Origin: Clitopilus passeckerianus | Lineage: Eukaryota; Basidiomycota; Agaricomycetes; Agaricales; Entolomataceae | Direction: 5' to 3' | Assembly: GCA_944990035.1 (NCBI GenBank) | Contig: CALYLX010000146.1 | Span: 372,001-436,000, forward strand | DNA length: 64,000 nucleotides | In this document: positions 32,721-45,549 of the stretch, piece by piece | How positions within the stretch are numbered: position 1 is the first letter of the stretch | Layout of the letters: each line of letters begins with the position of its first letter | Program-made: the position numbers and the translations under genes | The notes under the pieces: model-generated | The model's input: only the letters and a program-made list of their open reading frames with translations | Told to the model about the DNA's origin: nothing | Databases searched by the model: none

Positions 32721-35700
32721 TTATGATAGGGAATAAATAGGAAGAATTGCAGGAAATAAATCATATTCTTCATCGCATTGAACTACCGGGGATCTTGGTC
32801 CAAACAACCCAGGGCTACCTTGTTCTTCGGGGACGAGCAGGTGCCCACCAGCAACTGACGAGCGCATGCTAGGAATATTTGCTGGGTCCGCTATTCAAAC
32901 ACACCAAGTCAGCTCGGTGATTAATTGAATTACCAGGTAGCAAACTACTCACGTTGCCAAGTTGCCCAGCTTTGAATCTGACTCCTTGGATCCACACCAC
33001 CACGCATGGGGAAACCATTTGCTGCTGAGGATAACCCATAGGTCCAGGCTGGCTAGGCCCGGGCATGGGCTCAGGAGGAGGTGCCTTGCTCTTCTTCTTC
33101 CTCGTCGGCCTGACATGGACAGTCCTCCAACCGGGTTTCGCTGGCGGAGGAATCTCAGGCTGAGGTGGTTCTTCAGGAGGTGGTTGAGGAGGATCGAGGG
33201 GAGGTCCACCAGGTGCTCCTGCAGGAGGCTTCCATTCAGGATCAAACTCTCCTCCAGGACCGTATTTGGATTTCATGCAAAGGAGGTATCCAAGTTCATG
33301 CTGGAGTGCACGTCGCTCTTCTCGCAGTTTGCCAACTTCTCCAAGGAGCATGCGGACTTCGCTGGCGAGGGCCTTGGAGAACTCGTCGAGGTACTGAATA
33401 TAACTTTGTTAGAGGGAACGAACACCAAAGAATACATAAATTGCATACCCCTTGGACATTGAATGGCACTTGTTCGTTGGCAGTGGATCGTACTGCTTCA
33501 ATGGTCTCTTGGTGATGTCTTGCACAGTCGTCTCGCCAAGCTGGAGCGTGTTTTCAGTGCCTGGGAATCTAACAGAGGGTGAAAATAGCTCACTCGTGGA
33601 TAACTCGTTGAGAAGACCTCTCAGTTCATCGTTCTGCATTCTCAAAGCCTCAATAATCTGTTGGTTATCTGGACAGAATTGGTTAGTCAAGACGGTTGCA
33701 AGTCAACAGCATATTCTTACTTGGTTGGGTCTCCCGCTCAATTTGAGCCTGTTGAACCATGGTCTTTGTCTCGGTCAGGTCAGTCGCGAGGGAACGGACA
33801 AGATTCTCAAGATCCAAGAATCTATTGTCCTTATCGACACGTCGATTGAGTTTCTCCTCATATCGATCATCCTGTAGTTGTTTCTTCTGCTCGATCAATC
33901 CGCGTTGGTCCTGCACCAGATTCGTGATGTCCCCGAGTTGGGTGCGAATGCCTTCGTCTCGTTCCAAGAGCGCTGCGCTTTCTTGTTCTCGCTGCTCAGC
34001 CTCCGCAGTCATGCGTTGCTGTTTCTCATTCTCCAAATCGGCCTTGACCGCTGCGAGTTCCTCTTCCAGAGCTTTGATCCTAGCGTCTCGTTCTTCAGCA
34101 GCGCGTTGATGTTCTTCCGCCGCCTCTGCGAGGAGGGCAGCACGCTCCATTTCATGGGCTTCTCGTTCCCGCTGATGTTCTTCCCTCTCCAGCCTGACCG
34201 TCTCGAGAACGTCCCTGACTAATTCCGTAGTTGCTTTGGAATGTATAGAGGCGACATCAGCAGCATCATGAACCGAAGGAGCTTGTTCAACGATCTCTGG
34301 AATGTGCTCATCTTCAGCAGGAGGAGGGACGGGAATGGGAGCGGTAGGCTCAGGGAAGGTGATTGCTGCGATTCGTTGCCCGAGATCTTCCATGATGGTG
34401 TCCAAACGTGCCTTTGCCTCCTCATCACGTCGATGTTCGTGATCGCTGAAGAGCCTGTCTCGGTCCTCTTCGTGCATTCTGAAGTCGTCCTCTCGTCTGT
34501 CCTCAGAGTCATGTGCTCTTCTGGTGATTGAATGAAGTTCTTCCTCGGCATCATGAAGCCTGGCTAGCTGGGCATCGGCTTCTGCGCGATGTTCGGATGC
34601 CAAAGGGGTAACGCTGCGTCCACGCCTTGGAGATGGGGTACGGCGACGAGAAGGTGAACGGGAGTCAGTGCGATAACTCGGTGAATACCGTGAGGGCCGT
34701 CGACGAACTGAAGGAGGTCTTCCAACAGTGGATGGCCTTCTTCGGCTGGGTACGCGTCCCCTGCTGTCTTCTTCTGACCGGTCGGAAACTGGAACGGGTA
34801 TAGGTCGTGGAGCCTCAGAAAGCTGATCCTCGTCGTCATGAAGCAAAACAGTGGGTGACCTGGGGGGCCTTGTCATCATTGTTGGTGTTCTGCTGGGCGG
34901 AATATGAACCGCAGGAGGAGGGATATGTATTTCTTCGCCGGTACGACGAGAGGCAGAGCTCGGAAGGCGAGAATGGCGTGAGGGGATGACATGGACGGGT
35001 TCTCCTGGATGAATGACTTCAGGGTGGTGTCTGTCTTCTTCCCTCTCATACTCTGAGGGGGTGAGTTCGAAAGGTTCATGCGGAGTAGGTGCTGAGAAAT
35101 AGGCCTTGTCAAATGCTGGTATTGAATCAGATACAACTATCTGCTTACCGGAGGGTGTTCTCGTACGCCTACTAGGCGCCATTGAGATTACCGTCGGAGG
35201 ACGATGAGATTCAGCGGGATGGATCTGGGACGATGGAGGCCTAGCAGAAGGAGGTTGGACGTGGATAGTGTAGCCGTCGTCAGTAGGAGGGCGAATACTC
35301 GGCGGTCGAGCTGAATGAGCACGACTTGGTAGCCTGGAAATCACAGAAGGCCTGTGAGACGCAACGGATGGGCGACGAGATCCAGTATACATTCGTTCCT
35401 CTGTTGGATAAGGCCTATGGCGCGGAGAATCGGGGGTATAACTACGCCTGCTCGGAGATGGTGAATGATAACGAGAACGTCCATAGCGTGGGCTGGGAGA
35501 CCGTGAGCTGTGGTAGATCGGGCTCCTACGTCGGCCGTGGGGGCGGTCTTGGGGAGAATAGCTGCTGCTTCGGCGGTGTCGTCGAGGAGAGCCAAAGCGG
35601 TACACCCTACCGTGCTCTCGAGGTGGAGAATAGCTCATGCTGCGACGGGGGGGACGGCGATGCCCATGATCACGGGCCCGCGGTGTCAGAGATCGAGAAG

Positions 35701-38700
35701 AGCTCCTACGTCGATGATGTGAGGGTGATTGGCTTCTGGAATAATAAGGGCGACGCTCCTGTCGGTGGCCTCTAGGAGAGTACTCTCGACGTTCACGGGG
35801 CGAGTATGGTCGGCGAGGTGAATGGCGATCTCGAGGCGAGTAGGGTCGGTGGGGTGAACGTCGGTCTCGGGGCGAATATGCTCGGCGAGGTGAGTGGTAA
35901 CGCCCAGCATCATGGGGGTAATACCGGTGGTCACGATGAGGAGAGCGTGATCGGGTTCGTCGTCTTGAGTGGGAACGGCCACGAGATGTGGGCTGCTGGG
36001 CAATTACAACTGGAGGAGCTGCATGCCGAGGAGAACGCGAGCGCGACCGAGGGGATCGGGATCGACTTCGACGAGAGTGTGCAAGAACAACGGGAGGAAC
36101 GCCAGTAAGCGGCTGGGACGGGAAGAGCTGTGGTGGTGCGTGAATAATCTGAGGCTGGGATTGGGAGGGAGGTGTGTGATGACGTCGCCGGCTTGATGAT
36201 CGACGTCTGCCAATGTCCGAAGGCTGCTGAGGTTGAGTGAGTACTACTTGAGTAGGTGGGGTCCTCCTTGGCGATCGAGATCGAGACCGAGAACTTGATG
36301 ATCTCGCCATCACCACAGGCGGTCCTCCTGTCGGAATATAACCAGGCATGACACCTGGCATAACACTGGGCATAACACCTGGCATAATACCGGGCATCAT
36401 AGCCGAACCAGGCATACCAGGAGGCATGACGCTTGGTTGCATCGGTGGTGCGCCTGGTTGCTGGATGACGATAGGTTGGTCATGTCGGCGGGGAGAGCTG
36501 CTGCGTCTCCTGCGACTAGGGCTTCTGCTCCTGCTCCTTGTACTTGATCTCTGCATGATAATTGGGGGCTGGGTCATTGGCATCATCCCTGGGCCTGGCA
36601 TCATCGTGGGCATAGGCTGCATCATTCCTTGCATAGGAGGTTGAACCATGGAAGGTGCCATTGTCATCGGCGGCGGCGCATACGACGGCATATGAGAGAC
36701 CGGTACTGCAGGAGGTGTATGTCTACGAGGAGATCGGGACCGAGACGATCTTGATCCCCTGGAATGAGATCGCCCATGGACGATGATAGGAGGTGGTTGT
36801 TGAATGGGCATAGTTGGCTGCATCTGGATGGGTGGCATCGTGGGTACTTGCTGGACCGGTTGAGGAGTATAGTGGCGGCGAGGGCTTCGGCTTCGGCTTC
36901 TGCGCGGACTGCGACTACGACTACGACTACGACCTCGATGGCTTCGAGGGCTCGAACTTCGAGAGTGTCGAACCACCACTGGAGGCTGCATTGGGATTCC
37001 GACCTGAGGACCTCCTCCAGGAATGATGATAGGCGGAGGTGGCTGTTGGATTGGGTGCTCAGTGTGAACTGGGCCTGGGAAAGCCGTTGGGAGGTGTTCA
37101 CTAGGATAGGAATGACTCGGTGGTGGTGGCATTGCAGTAGGAGGTTGCTGGATGACAATAGTCTGGGGTTGCTGAGGTTGCTGAGGTTGGGGAGGTAGCA
37201 TCTGAACAGGTAGGTGGTGTGGTGTTGCATGATCATACTCGCTCCGTCGGCTTGGGCTACGACTTCTGCTTCTGCTTCTACTTCTGCTTGGGCTACGACT
37301 ACTAGATCGGCGTGTATGGATTCGTTGAACATCCGGGTGAAGAGGCTGCCCTGGTCCGGTATGCATAAGAACTGGTGGCGGAATGACAATTGGAGGATGG
37401 CTTGTGACTGGAGACGGTGTACGAGATATTGTGCTCCTGGTGTATCGACGATCTCCACGGCTGCGGCTACTAGGCGTTCTTGTAGTCGGGCGGTGCCTTG
37501 GGCGTCGTGGGCTTGGAGAGCTGCTCCGGCTTCTCCCTCCTCCTCTTCTTCCTGAAGGTGACGGTGTGCTACCGGAAGATCGACTACTAGGGCTGCTGCT
37601 GCTGTGAGGTTCGGGCGGTTGATAGACCATTGGCGGTTCTTCCCTGCCGTGTTGAGCCGCAGGATGGATGCCCCCCCCTATAGGAGGTATGAATATGTCT
37701 GGGGGACGATCCACCTCGGGAACAGGCATGGGACCAGGCATGGGACCAGGTCCAACATCTGCATAGCCGTGCAACGGTGGCGGAGGCGCTGGATGCACAG
37801 TCCCTGGTCTCGTCGGGGGGCGTGAAGCATAGCTGCCAGGCGGTATGAAGATCTCTGGAACGGAACCATGGTCGGAAGGGATTACAGGATGTTGTGGCGG
37901 TGGACCAGTGGGCGGATGGTGGGCTGCATAAGGTGTATATCCAGTTTGAGGGACAAACCCAGGTGGCAGAACCGGCCCAGCCTGAGTCGGTTGCCCAGGA
38001 ACCTGAGGAGTTGGCATCGACATCATTGGAGGGATCACAGCTGGTGTAGGCATCGGTGGGCCAGGCGTACGTCCGCCCGGTGGAATCACAGGTTCCGGCA
38101 TTTCCATCCGTGGCCCTGGATAGACAGGCCTCTGGTCTTCCTCTTCCTCCTCTTCCCCTACATCGCTCGGGGTGCTAGCTACGCTGCCATCCGGATAGCC
38201 TACTTAAAGAGATAAGTTGAGATATGAGTTACCGTGAAAAAAGATACTGACCACTCCGTATGCTATCGAGTCCATTCCGGAGATCGTTGATGCTATTCAT
38301 AACGCTTCGTAAGTCTTCTCGTCGATCATTATAATCCTGCTGTAACCAGTTATTCAAGCGACCCATGTATTCAATCATTTCACTCTGATTTTGTCGCGAC
38401 AACCGATTTTGTTCGTGGTTATGCTAAAGACACGCAGGTCAGGAAGGAGCAGGCTCGATTTTCATTCAGAACACTTACTCTGAGAAGATCGATGATTTCG
38501 TGGAATGAATCAACGGGAAATTGCACAAGAACCTAGATCAAATTGAGTTCTACGAGCCACAAGGATGCAAGGATGATACTCACAGGTGGGGGCGGCATTG
38601 GGATCCGAGGTAACCCAGCTGAAGCTGGTGGAGCCGGAGCGGTCTGGGCCATTGCAGGTGCGAGGACAGGTGGGGGCGGAACCACGTGTTGGGTAGGACG

Positions 38701-41700
38701 ACGGGGGGTAGCCTCCTAAAGCAAGTCTTCGTCAGTAGCGAATAGCGCTCTAGAAAAAGCAACGAACAGAAGTCGGTGGCGGACGACGCTGATACCAACT
38801 TTGCGGCTCGCGTCCGGGTGGTGGCGCCGTCCGTGAACGACCACTATCAGCTTCACCCTGTAATTCTTCGTTAGCCCGCACTCTCGAAACCACGGGGTCA
38901 CTCACAAAAACAGGCTGTGGTGGAGGCACATAATAGCCATCGCCTGGCCTACGTCGCCTGACCTCCCAATCGAAGTCGACATTAGGTCCTTCTTGACGCT
39001 GATGAGACCCGGGGATGTGCGAGGGTGTTGGAGTTGGCTGAACAGGTGCCGGAGGTTCTTGGGTTGTCGTTTGGACTTCTGTTTCCGTGGTCGATCTCTG
39101 CGTGGGCACTTGAAGGGGAGGTCTTGGCCGTGTACGTCGTGGTACATTCCTTGTCTGCCTGTCTGCTCTCGGTGGCTCCGTCTCAGGGCGTTGAGGAAGA
39201 TCGCGAAGAGTGACTATTGGACTCCATTGGCGAGGGCGCGCTTCTCGGATCGGTTGCTCAGGAACAATACGCGGGTAGTCGGGAGCAACAATGGGAGTAT
39301 GAGGAGCACGACTGGCAGACAGCATATCATCAACCAGCTGCTGGACCCAAGATGGCCCTCCTGCTGCCCTAGGAGTTGGTGCCTCGATTGGGAAACTATT
39401 CAACTGACGTTCCAGGGAGCCCAAGCTAGTTCGGCTATCGACCGATAATGGAGGGGATGCCGTGCGTTGAGGAGCTTCAGTATGAAGAATTCGAGGCTGC
39501 TGCTGGCTCCGCAAGTTATCTTGCATAGATCGAAGGAGGTCCTCAATGCGATTCATCCTGTCAACTAGCTCCAAGTTGTCAGAAACCGCGGGTGGCGGTC
39601 GAGCACGAAGCTCATCCAACATGTGGTTTGTTGACAGTTGCCCATCCCACAAGGCCTCAAGTTGTTGCCGCAAAGCATCCAGGGGACCATGAAGGTCAGG
39701 AGGGCTAGGCGCTTGACGGGGAGTTTCAGTTGAACTACTCGACGAAGAAGGCGACGACGGTGGTGGGCGCCTGGAAGCCTCCATATCTTCTTTACTTGTT
39801 GGGGTGGGGGGTAAAGGGCGCTCAACAAACAACGGAACCGGCGTGGCGACCGTCGCTGGGGACTCTGCAGGGGTGGGTCTAGATAATGCCACTGGCGAAG
39901 ATGGCGTGGAAGACGTAAAGGAAGAAACATCAGACTCTTCGTCTTCCTCAGACTCTGGGATCGTCGAGGGGCCAGGCCATTGCAAGGAAGTAGGGTATTG
40001 TTCCGGTGAGAGGTATTCATCCTCCGAGTGGTGAGACGATAAGAATGACCCGATGCTACCAGTGATAGACGATGCACGACTAAGCGTAGGAGGGGAATAT
40101 GCCATGTCTCGATCCTCTCCAGGTACTGGAGATGTTTCTCTGCCACCAACCAACCTGTCAACATGTGGAGCTGTGGGGATAACAGGGGTAGCCCCTTCAT
40201 GGCGACGGCTCCCCGGAGTTCGAGTGATGTGTTGGATAATTGTTCTTGCAGGTTGAGGCTGAGATGGCGCTGGAGGGGTACGCTGCAGGAAACGGGAAAG
40301 ATCTGCTATCTCGTTCCTCAAGGACTCCATATTTTGCGTGAGGTCCTTGTTCTCGGCCCCGCGCGTCGCATCGTAATTACGGAGATCATCAGCTAAGCGG
40401 TCGAGATCTCGGAAGATATCTCGTTCGGTCGCTTCACTTTCAGAGGTAACAGACTTGACGGTTGGTTGGCTGATTGGTCCTGACCCTCGAGGTGTCGTGA
40501 TAGAGACAGAGCCCAAGAGAGACCCTTCAGAAGGGGTTTGAAAGGAGGGAGAACGCTGTAAGTATATTTTTTAGCATATAATTGGCCATAAAGCAACGAG
40601 AACTGACCATGTGAGCCTCGGACGGGCCAGGAGTAGAGAGCAGTGACGGCTCTGTAGCAACATCCGGGATTTCATAGATTGGTTCCTCTTCAGCTAACGA
40701 CCGGGAATCGAATATCGAAGACGCGAGGGATGACTGTGACATGATCGACGACGCAATAGACGACGCCCTTCTCAAGGTGACGGTAGGGGCCAGCGTTCCC
40801 AGTGAGAACGACATGGACGATGGGGTCATTAGGTCAGCAGTTGAGGGCAAAGACGACGATATGGTTGATAGTGGCGTGAGTGTGGGTGGAATGGCCATAG
40901 CCATTGGTGGAAATTGGGCAGCTGAAATCATCGAAAGGGAACTTGGCGTTGGAACATCAGACGACAAAGAACTAGCAGAGAGTTGTGGAACCGGCGTCAA
41001 CGGAGGGAGTGGTGTTCGAGGCACCATTGTAGAGATTGCTGTTGGCGTTTCCGGTATTGTTCGCATGCGATCTACTGAAGAAAGAGTACTTCCCGTTGCT
41101 CGCAAGAACGAAGTCTCGTAGGATGCATCAGGACCTTCTGCCATTGCCAATGACATCGCAGACGGAGATGGGTTAAGCTGGGAAGACTCGTATGAATCAT
41201 CCGTCTCCTGTGCCCATCGATTGGAGCTCTCAGGAGCCTGCGACATGAAAGGCGGTGTAAGTGAACTCAAACCGCTCAAGGTTGAAACCGAAGAGCTCGA
41301 TGGGCTCGAAACCGTCACTGGGAGGTCTGGCATAGGTGTCAATGGTGCTTCGGATGGGGCCGATGATCCCGAAAGAGCGAATGTCGACGGTGTCATATCC
41401 GAGCTTGCAGAGGAAACACTCTCGGTAAGAAGCGGAAGGGATGATTCATCGGAGAAGGAAAGGGGAACCGACGCTTGGGACGGTGTCCTTTCAGTTACAG
41501 ATATTTCATCGGGCGATTCCTCGGTCGGGGACGACAACTCGGGGAGCGATCCAGGTGAACTCGGGAGAGGCGGGAGAGGCGGAGAACGCTTGGCCGAGAG
41601 CAAAGAGGGCGTTTCCGATGGTGATCGAAGTGGCACTGGCACGGGCTGGGGCGCGGGCTCTGGTGATGGTTTTGGCGATGCCTTCACAGATGCTAGAGAC

Positions 41701-44700
41701 GGCGACTTCGATCCGGGAAGGGGGATGAGTGCCTCAGCAAAGATCGAAGGGGATCGAATAGTTGGGATTTCAGAAGGTGGAGCCGATGGCAATCCCAAAA
41801 CGCTCCTTTCCCCACTTTCAGACTCGAGCTTGACTGAAGAAAGCGTTGGCGTGCTAGCTTCAGACGGGATAGTGGGGCAAAGGTCAGCCGTGATGTAATC
41901 CGATGGAATTGAGGCTGTTCTGTAATGAGAATCGCCGGAATCAGCACTCTTGTATTCAGATTCTGATGGGATTGTTGGGAACGAGGCGTAAGAGCTGGAG
42001 GATAAGGGGGAGTCGGCCGTGATGTAGTCGGTCCCCTGCGAGGCAGTCAAATATCCGTCCGATTCAACTTCTTCCGCTACCCTTGCATCTTCGGATCGTG
42101 GAGAGGTGGATATTGGGGTGATTGTGTTCTCCACCGAAGTAATTATGCAGCTAGTCAATTCCGTAAAGTCGGATGAGGGGCAGACATCGTAGCCCGTTTC
42201 GCTGGAATAGATAGGGGTGAGATCGCTACTCGAGTGGAATTCACTTGCGGTGACCCTCGACGGTGTATAGCTGCCGCTCTCGGTGGACCTGCTCTCAGGC
42301 GTGTAGCTCCCACTATCGTAGCTGCTGCCGCTGTAGGTGAAGCTTCGGCTCCTCGTTGTATAGCTCTGGCTGTCGTAGGTTTGAGAGTCAATGGTATAAC
42401 TTCCGCTCTCTGGAGTGTAACTTCCTGTTGTCTCCGAATTCTCCTTATCCGACGAGTCTTCAGATTCATGATAGCTTGAAAACGACCTCGACGATCTCCC
42501 GTTTCTTCGCCGAACTTCCCGCGCACGACTGAGTGAAGTTCGAGTGGAAGGGGACAGGGAATACGACCCATCCTGTGAGCCTCCCAGATAGGATGTCGAG
42601 TCAGATCGGAGGTACGAGGAAGGGGTGACTTGTGTCCCGGTCATCGAGCGGGGCCCGAAGGAAGTCTCTGTCCTCAAACCGGTCGTGGTTTGCAGTTCCG
42701 AAGTATAAGTGCTGTAGAACGACGAACGGGTACCTTCGTCTGACGAGCCTGCTGAGTAGAATACATCATCCCCGGAGTAGTCTGACCGTGCACGATCGCT
42801 GCCTCGAGCACTAGGAGGTGGGGTCATTCTGACGTTCCTCCCAAGGTTCGGTCCACTTGAAATGGTTACTGGCGAGGTGCCCAAAACTTTGCTCGCGAAA
42901 CCAAGCCCTGGCTTTGCATCTTTTGCACGTTTCAAAGCAGACTCAAACTCTTCGTCGAGATCGGTCATGGAACCACTACGTCTCAGCGAGTTACCCCGGG
43001 AGGGGATGACGCGAGAATCTCCTGGGTAGAGATAACCGTCTCTTGTGATGACTGTATCGTCGACTGTGCGGGTATGGAAAGAAGAACCGACGAGAGATGT
43101 TCTTCTAGAGACGCTGGGTGATCGCGTGTACGTCCATGATGCTTCAGAGCCTTCGTCTGGAATCGAGGCCAACGAGCTTAGGGGTGGCACATACACTGTA
43201 GACCGAGAACCAGTGCTGGATACACTGCTGGAACTGTCGATGGAGAGGATGGTTCGGATAGATCCGGCAATGGATGGAGAACGGGTGATAGTGGACTCTG
43301 GCATCGGAACAGAGACATTGATCGTTTCCCTAATTCAAAACTATCAGACCAAGCTTCCAGGTTTCGGCCAGGAGTACGTACCATAGGCGATTAACCCATT
43401 TCTGTCTCTCAAGGAGACTCTCAGCAGCAAGCCGTTCGACGCCATCAGCATAGAGCATCTGGAACGGAACCAAAATTTCCGCCAAAGATTGACCATCGGG
43501 CGTCATGCGCTGGGAAGCTGCAGCAACTGTCCCAACATCATCCCTTGCGCTTGGATGAGTTGGAGAAGGGGCCGACTGCACGTTAGTGCAGTTCAATAAG
43601 TCCAATGCGACAATGCCTCTTCCTCCTCCCGGAGCTGGCCAAGAGAGCAGGAGCATGTGGGGGTACAATAGCGCCTGGCATCTTTGCCATCGGTACGGAG
43701 GCGCCGCATGAACGTTGAGATACCATAGTTGTCCGATATGTTGAGGCTGGAACAAACAAGTACAATCAGTGATCTGGTTAACACTGGGCGAAAAATATGG
43801 AAAATACTCACAGGCTCACTACTTTGAGTGTATGCCCTCAACTCATCAACATCAAAACCGGGAGGCAGGAGGTTGCTCCGAGGGCTACGAAGACTGGCTC
43901 CTTCCCGGCCTAAAGCTCTCGTCGGGGTAGTCTCGCCATCACCTCCTGGCCGCCGCCCACCTGTTGGGGGAGGTGAAGCACTCATGACCGAAGTCGCAAC
44001 AGAGGCCTTGTCGTCGCGACCGTCACGAGGAGTACGCTCTTTCCATTGGGCAATAATATTTCGGACGGATGTGAGAGGGGTACGAGGTGACCTATTCTGA
44101 GGTCGCCGGAAAGATGTGGTTGGGGTGAACGACGTCCTTGTGTTCGTCTGTGTCGCGGTGTATGTATCAGTTGTATACGTTCGCGTGTCGGTTCCTGTCT
44201 GCGAGAGGGTTTGGGAATGTGCACTGGGAGTCTGGCTGTATGAACTTGGTGTCAAATACGACCCCGTCCTGGTGTAAGTCGGCGACTCAGAACGGAATGT
44301 TCCTGTCGGTGTTCCAATGCGGGGAGGCGGTGACAGGAACGAGGAACCCGTCGGACGTGTGTCGGTGACAGTGTAGGAGAGGGCAGAGCCAGTTCTGGAA
44401 GACTTTGTCGGTGATGAAGGTCGGGAACCAGAACCGTAGGTATAACCAGTCGTTGAGCCCGCGGTATATCCAGTAGTGCTCATAAAATTCGGCGTCGACT
44501 GGCTTGCTGTAATGCTTGAAAATGGGCTTGCAGATCGTCCGGCACCTGGCGTATTCGACCTGCGGATGGTGTCACTCCCACTACTCGCTTCAAACTGGGC
44601 GATGAGTCCAGCAGCTCGACCTGGAGGAGGCAGGTCTCGAGACGTATCTGGGTCCGTTGCTGAACGAGAGTGTGTTGATGATGCACCTAGGAGCATTGAA

Positions 44701-45343
44701 CGGCGCAGCGCATCAGGTTCAGCGTTGGTGGGGCGGGTCACGCCAGAAGCTGAAAAGGCGCCAGAAGACGGTCTTGTTGACGGTTCTGTATGTTCTGTAA
44801 TTCTGCTGAGTCGTGCTCGTGGGTCTGGGGCTGGGGACGTCGTCTGCATTCGAGAAGTCACGGTTGGAAGAGTGACATAGGACATAGAGCCAGTATATCC
44901 TGTCCCACTCTGCGTGCCCGTATAGGAACCCGTGTATGAACCAGTATACGAGGTGTAGCTTCGAGTCGAAGGGGAGCGAGACCATTGGGAGAGCACATTT
45001 TCAGTGTCTTCAATATCGTTTTCGAGGTTGCTGAGGGTGTCTTCGACTTCTCGTTCTTCCATGGAGTCGCTGTAGGTGTCGACCTCTGAATTCTCCTGGG
45101 ATGGTGCTGGGGAGAGATTTACACGTCTCATTCCAGTCATTGGGGTCTCCTCATCGTCAGAAGAGTAAATTGGCCGCGTATCTACATTCCAAAAGTCAGT
45201 TTTGCGAATGGTTACGTGAATAAGGCTGTTTTCCCACCTGAATGGCTTGTGTACGAATATCTTGAAGGTGAATTTGGTGTTTCTGAATAAGTATAGGTAT
45301 TTGTCCCATACTGGGGTGACCACGGGTCTGAATTGCTCGACAT
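32721..45343 (-). CDS. Giant PH-domain protein with RS-repeat region and C-terminal coiled coil
   Basis: One gene of about 12.6 kb and roughly 4,000 codons in about 13 exons, several over 1.3 kb. The ATG at 45343 gives MSSNSDPWSPQYGTNTYTYS. Regions, with rough residues: 1-490 Ser/Thr/Tyr-rich with YTGS repeats. 490-630 a PH-like domain (IGQLWYLNVHAAPPYRWQR, CQALLYPHMLLLSW, VALDLLNC, MLYADGVERLAAESLLER). 630-2200 long Ser/Thr/Pro-rich disordered segments with SGSYTPE repeats, then helical pieces (FPVDSFHEIIDLLR, MIEYMGRLNNWLQQDYNDRR). 2250-3430 a Pro/Gln-rich and Arg/Ser-repeat region. 3440-3720 a Glu/Arg coiled coil (VRLEREEHQREREAHEMERA). The tail ends near WATWQPDPANIPS, stop at 32721-32723. 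One gene is inferred because splice-compatible exons connect every block. A frame change near 33018 needs a very short 38-nt intron or a missing A. Function unknown; the PH-like domain suggests lipid or protein docking. Confidence 0.75.
35780..35905 (-). repeat. 12-residue YSPRDR tandem repeat
   Basis: Consecutive units YSPRDRRSPHRP, YSPRDRHSPRRP and YSPRERREYSPRG, about 36 nt each at DNA level, just after the RS-repeat region of the giant protein. Confidence 0.7.
35950..37400 (-). repeat. Imperfect hydrophobic-triplet plus RS-tract repeats
   Basis: At least six copies of a unit of about 60-90 residues. Each has a Pro/Gln-flanked beta-like core (QPPVVVRHSRSSS, PPPIIVHGRSHSR, QPPIIMQRSSTRS, GPPVVMARSSSSR, VPPVVLAHSRRSR, APPVVIAQQPTSR), followed by alternating Arg-Ser tracts such as SRSRSRSPRR. 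MPG[IV] tandem repeats occupy 36335-36425 between two units. Confidence 0.7.
42260..42430 (-). repeat. SGSYTPE-type coding repeat cluster
   Basis: A dense set of imperfect S-G-S-Y-T and S-Q-S-Y-T units (ESGSYTIDSQTYDSQSYT and neighbours) in the disordered middle of the giant protein. Tyr spaced every 7-12 residues is the visible pattern. Confidence 0.7.
44880..44975 (-). repeat. Tandem YTGS-type coding repeat
   Basis: Within the giant gene, codons for SYTGSYTGSYTG and further GYTGS/TYTG copies form an imperfect 12-nt tandem array near the N-terminus. Confidence 0.7.
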
Positions 45344-45549
45344 TGGCGTCGTCGAGCTATCAGTGCGCAGTGGTCATCAGCTAAGCTCTTTGGATAACGG
45401 GGGAGTACAATGGCACAGCAAATCATTCAACAGTGATCACGTCTTTAGGGTAGGTTGTCTGGTGACACGCGTTTGTCATGTGACCGTAAATTACGACCGC
45501 GGTTCAATTTCCACGAAATGACGTTTTCCAGAGTTTGTACTTGACAGCC
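45344..45549. promoter_or_regulatory. Divergent promoter, giant PH protein / NAD(P)H-hydrate dehydratase
   Basis: 206 bp separate the two opposing ATGs. No clear TATA box. This compact bidirectional spacer must drive both a very long and an ordinary housekeeping gene. Confidence 0.4.

Noticed and set aside
36764..37198. Plus-strand frame with Arg/Thr and Trp repeats
   Set aside because: Antisense shadow of the RS-repeat region; repeats mirror those of the minus-strand protein.
41221..41898. 225-codon plus-strand frame, acidic and Gly/Ser-rich
   Set aside because: It is the antisense of the Ser/Thr-rich giant-gene exon; biased codon use opens the opposite frame. No splice signals, start context or family.
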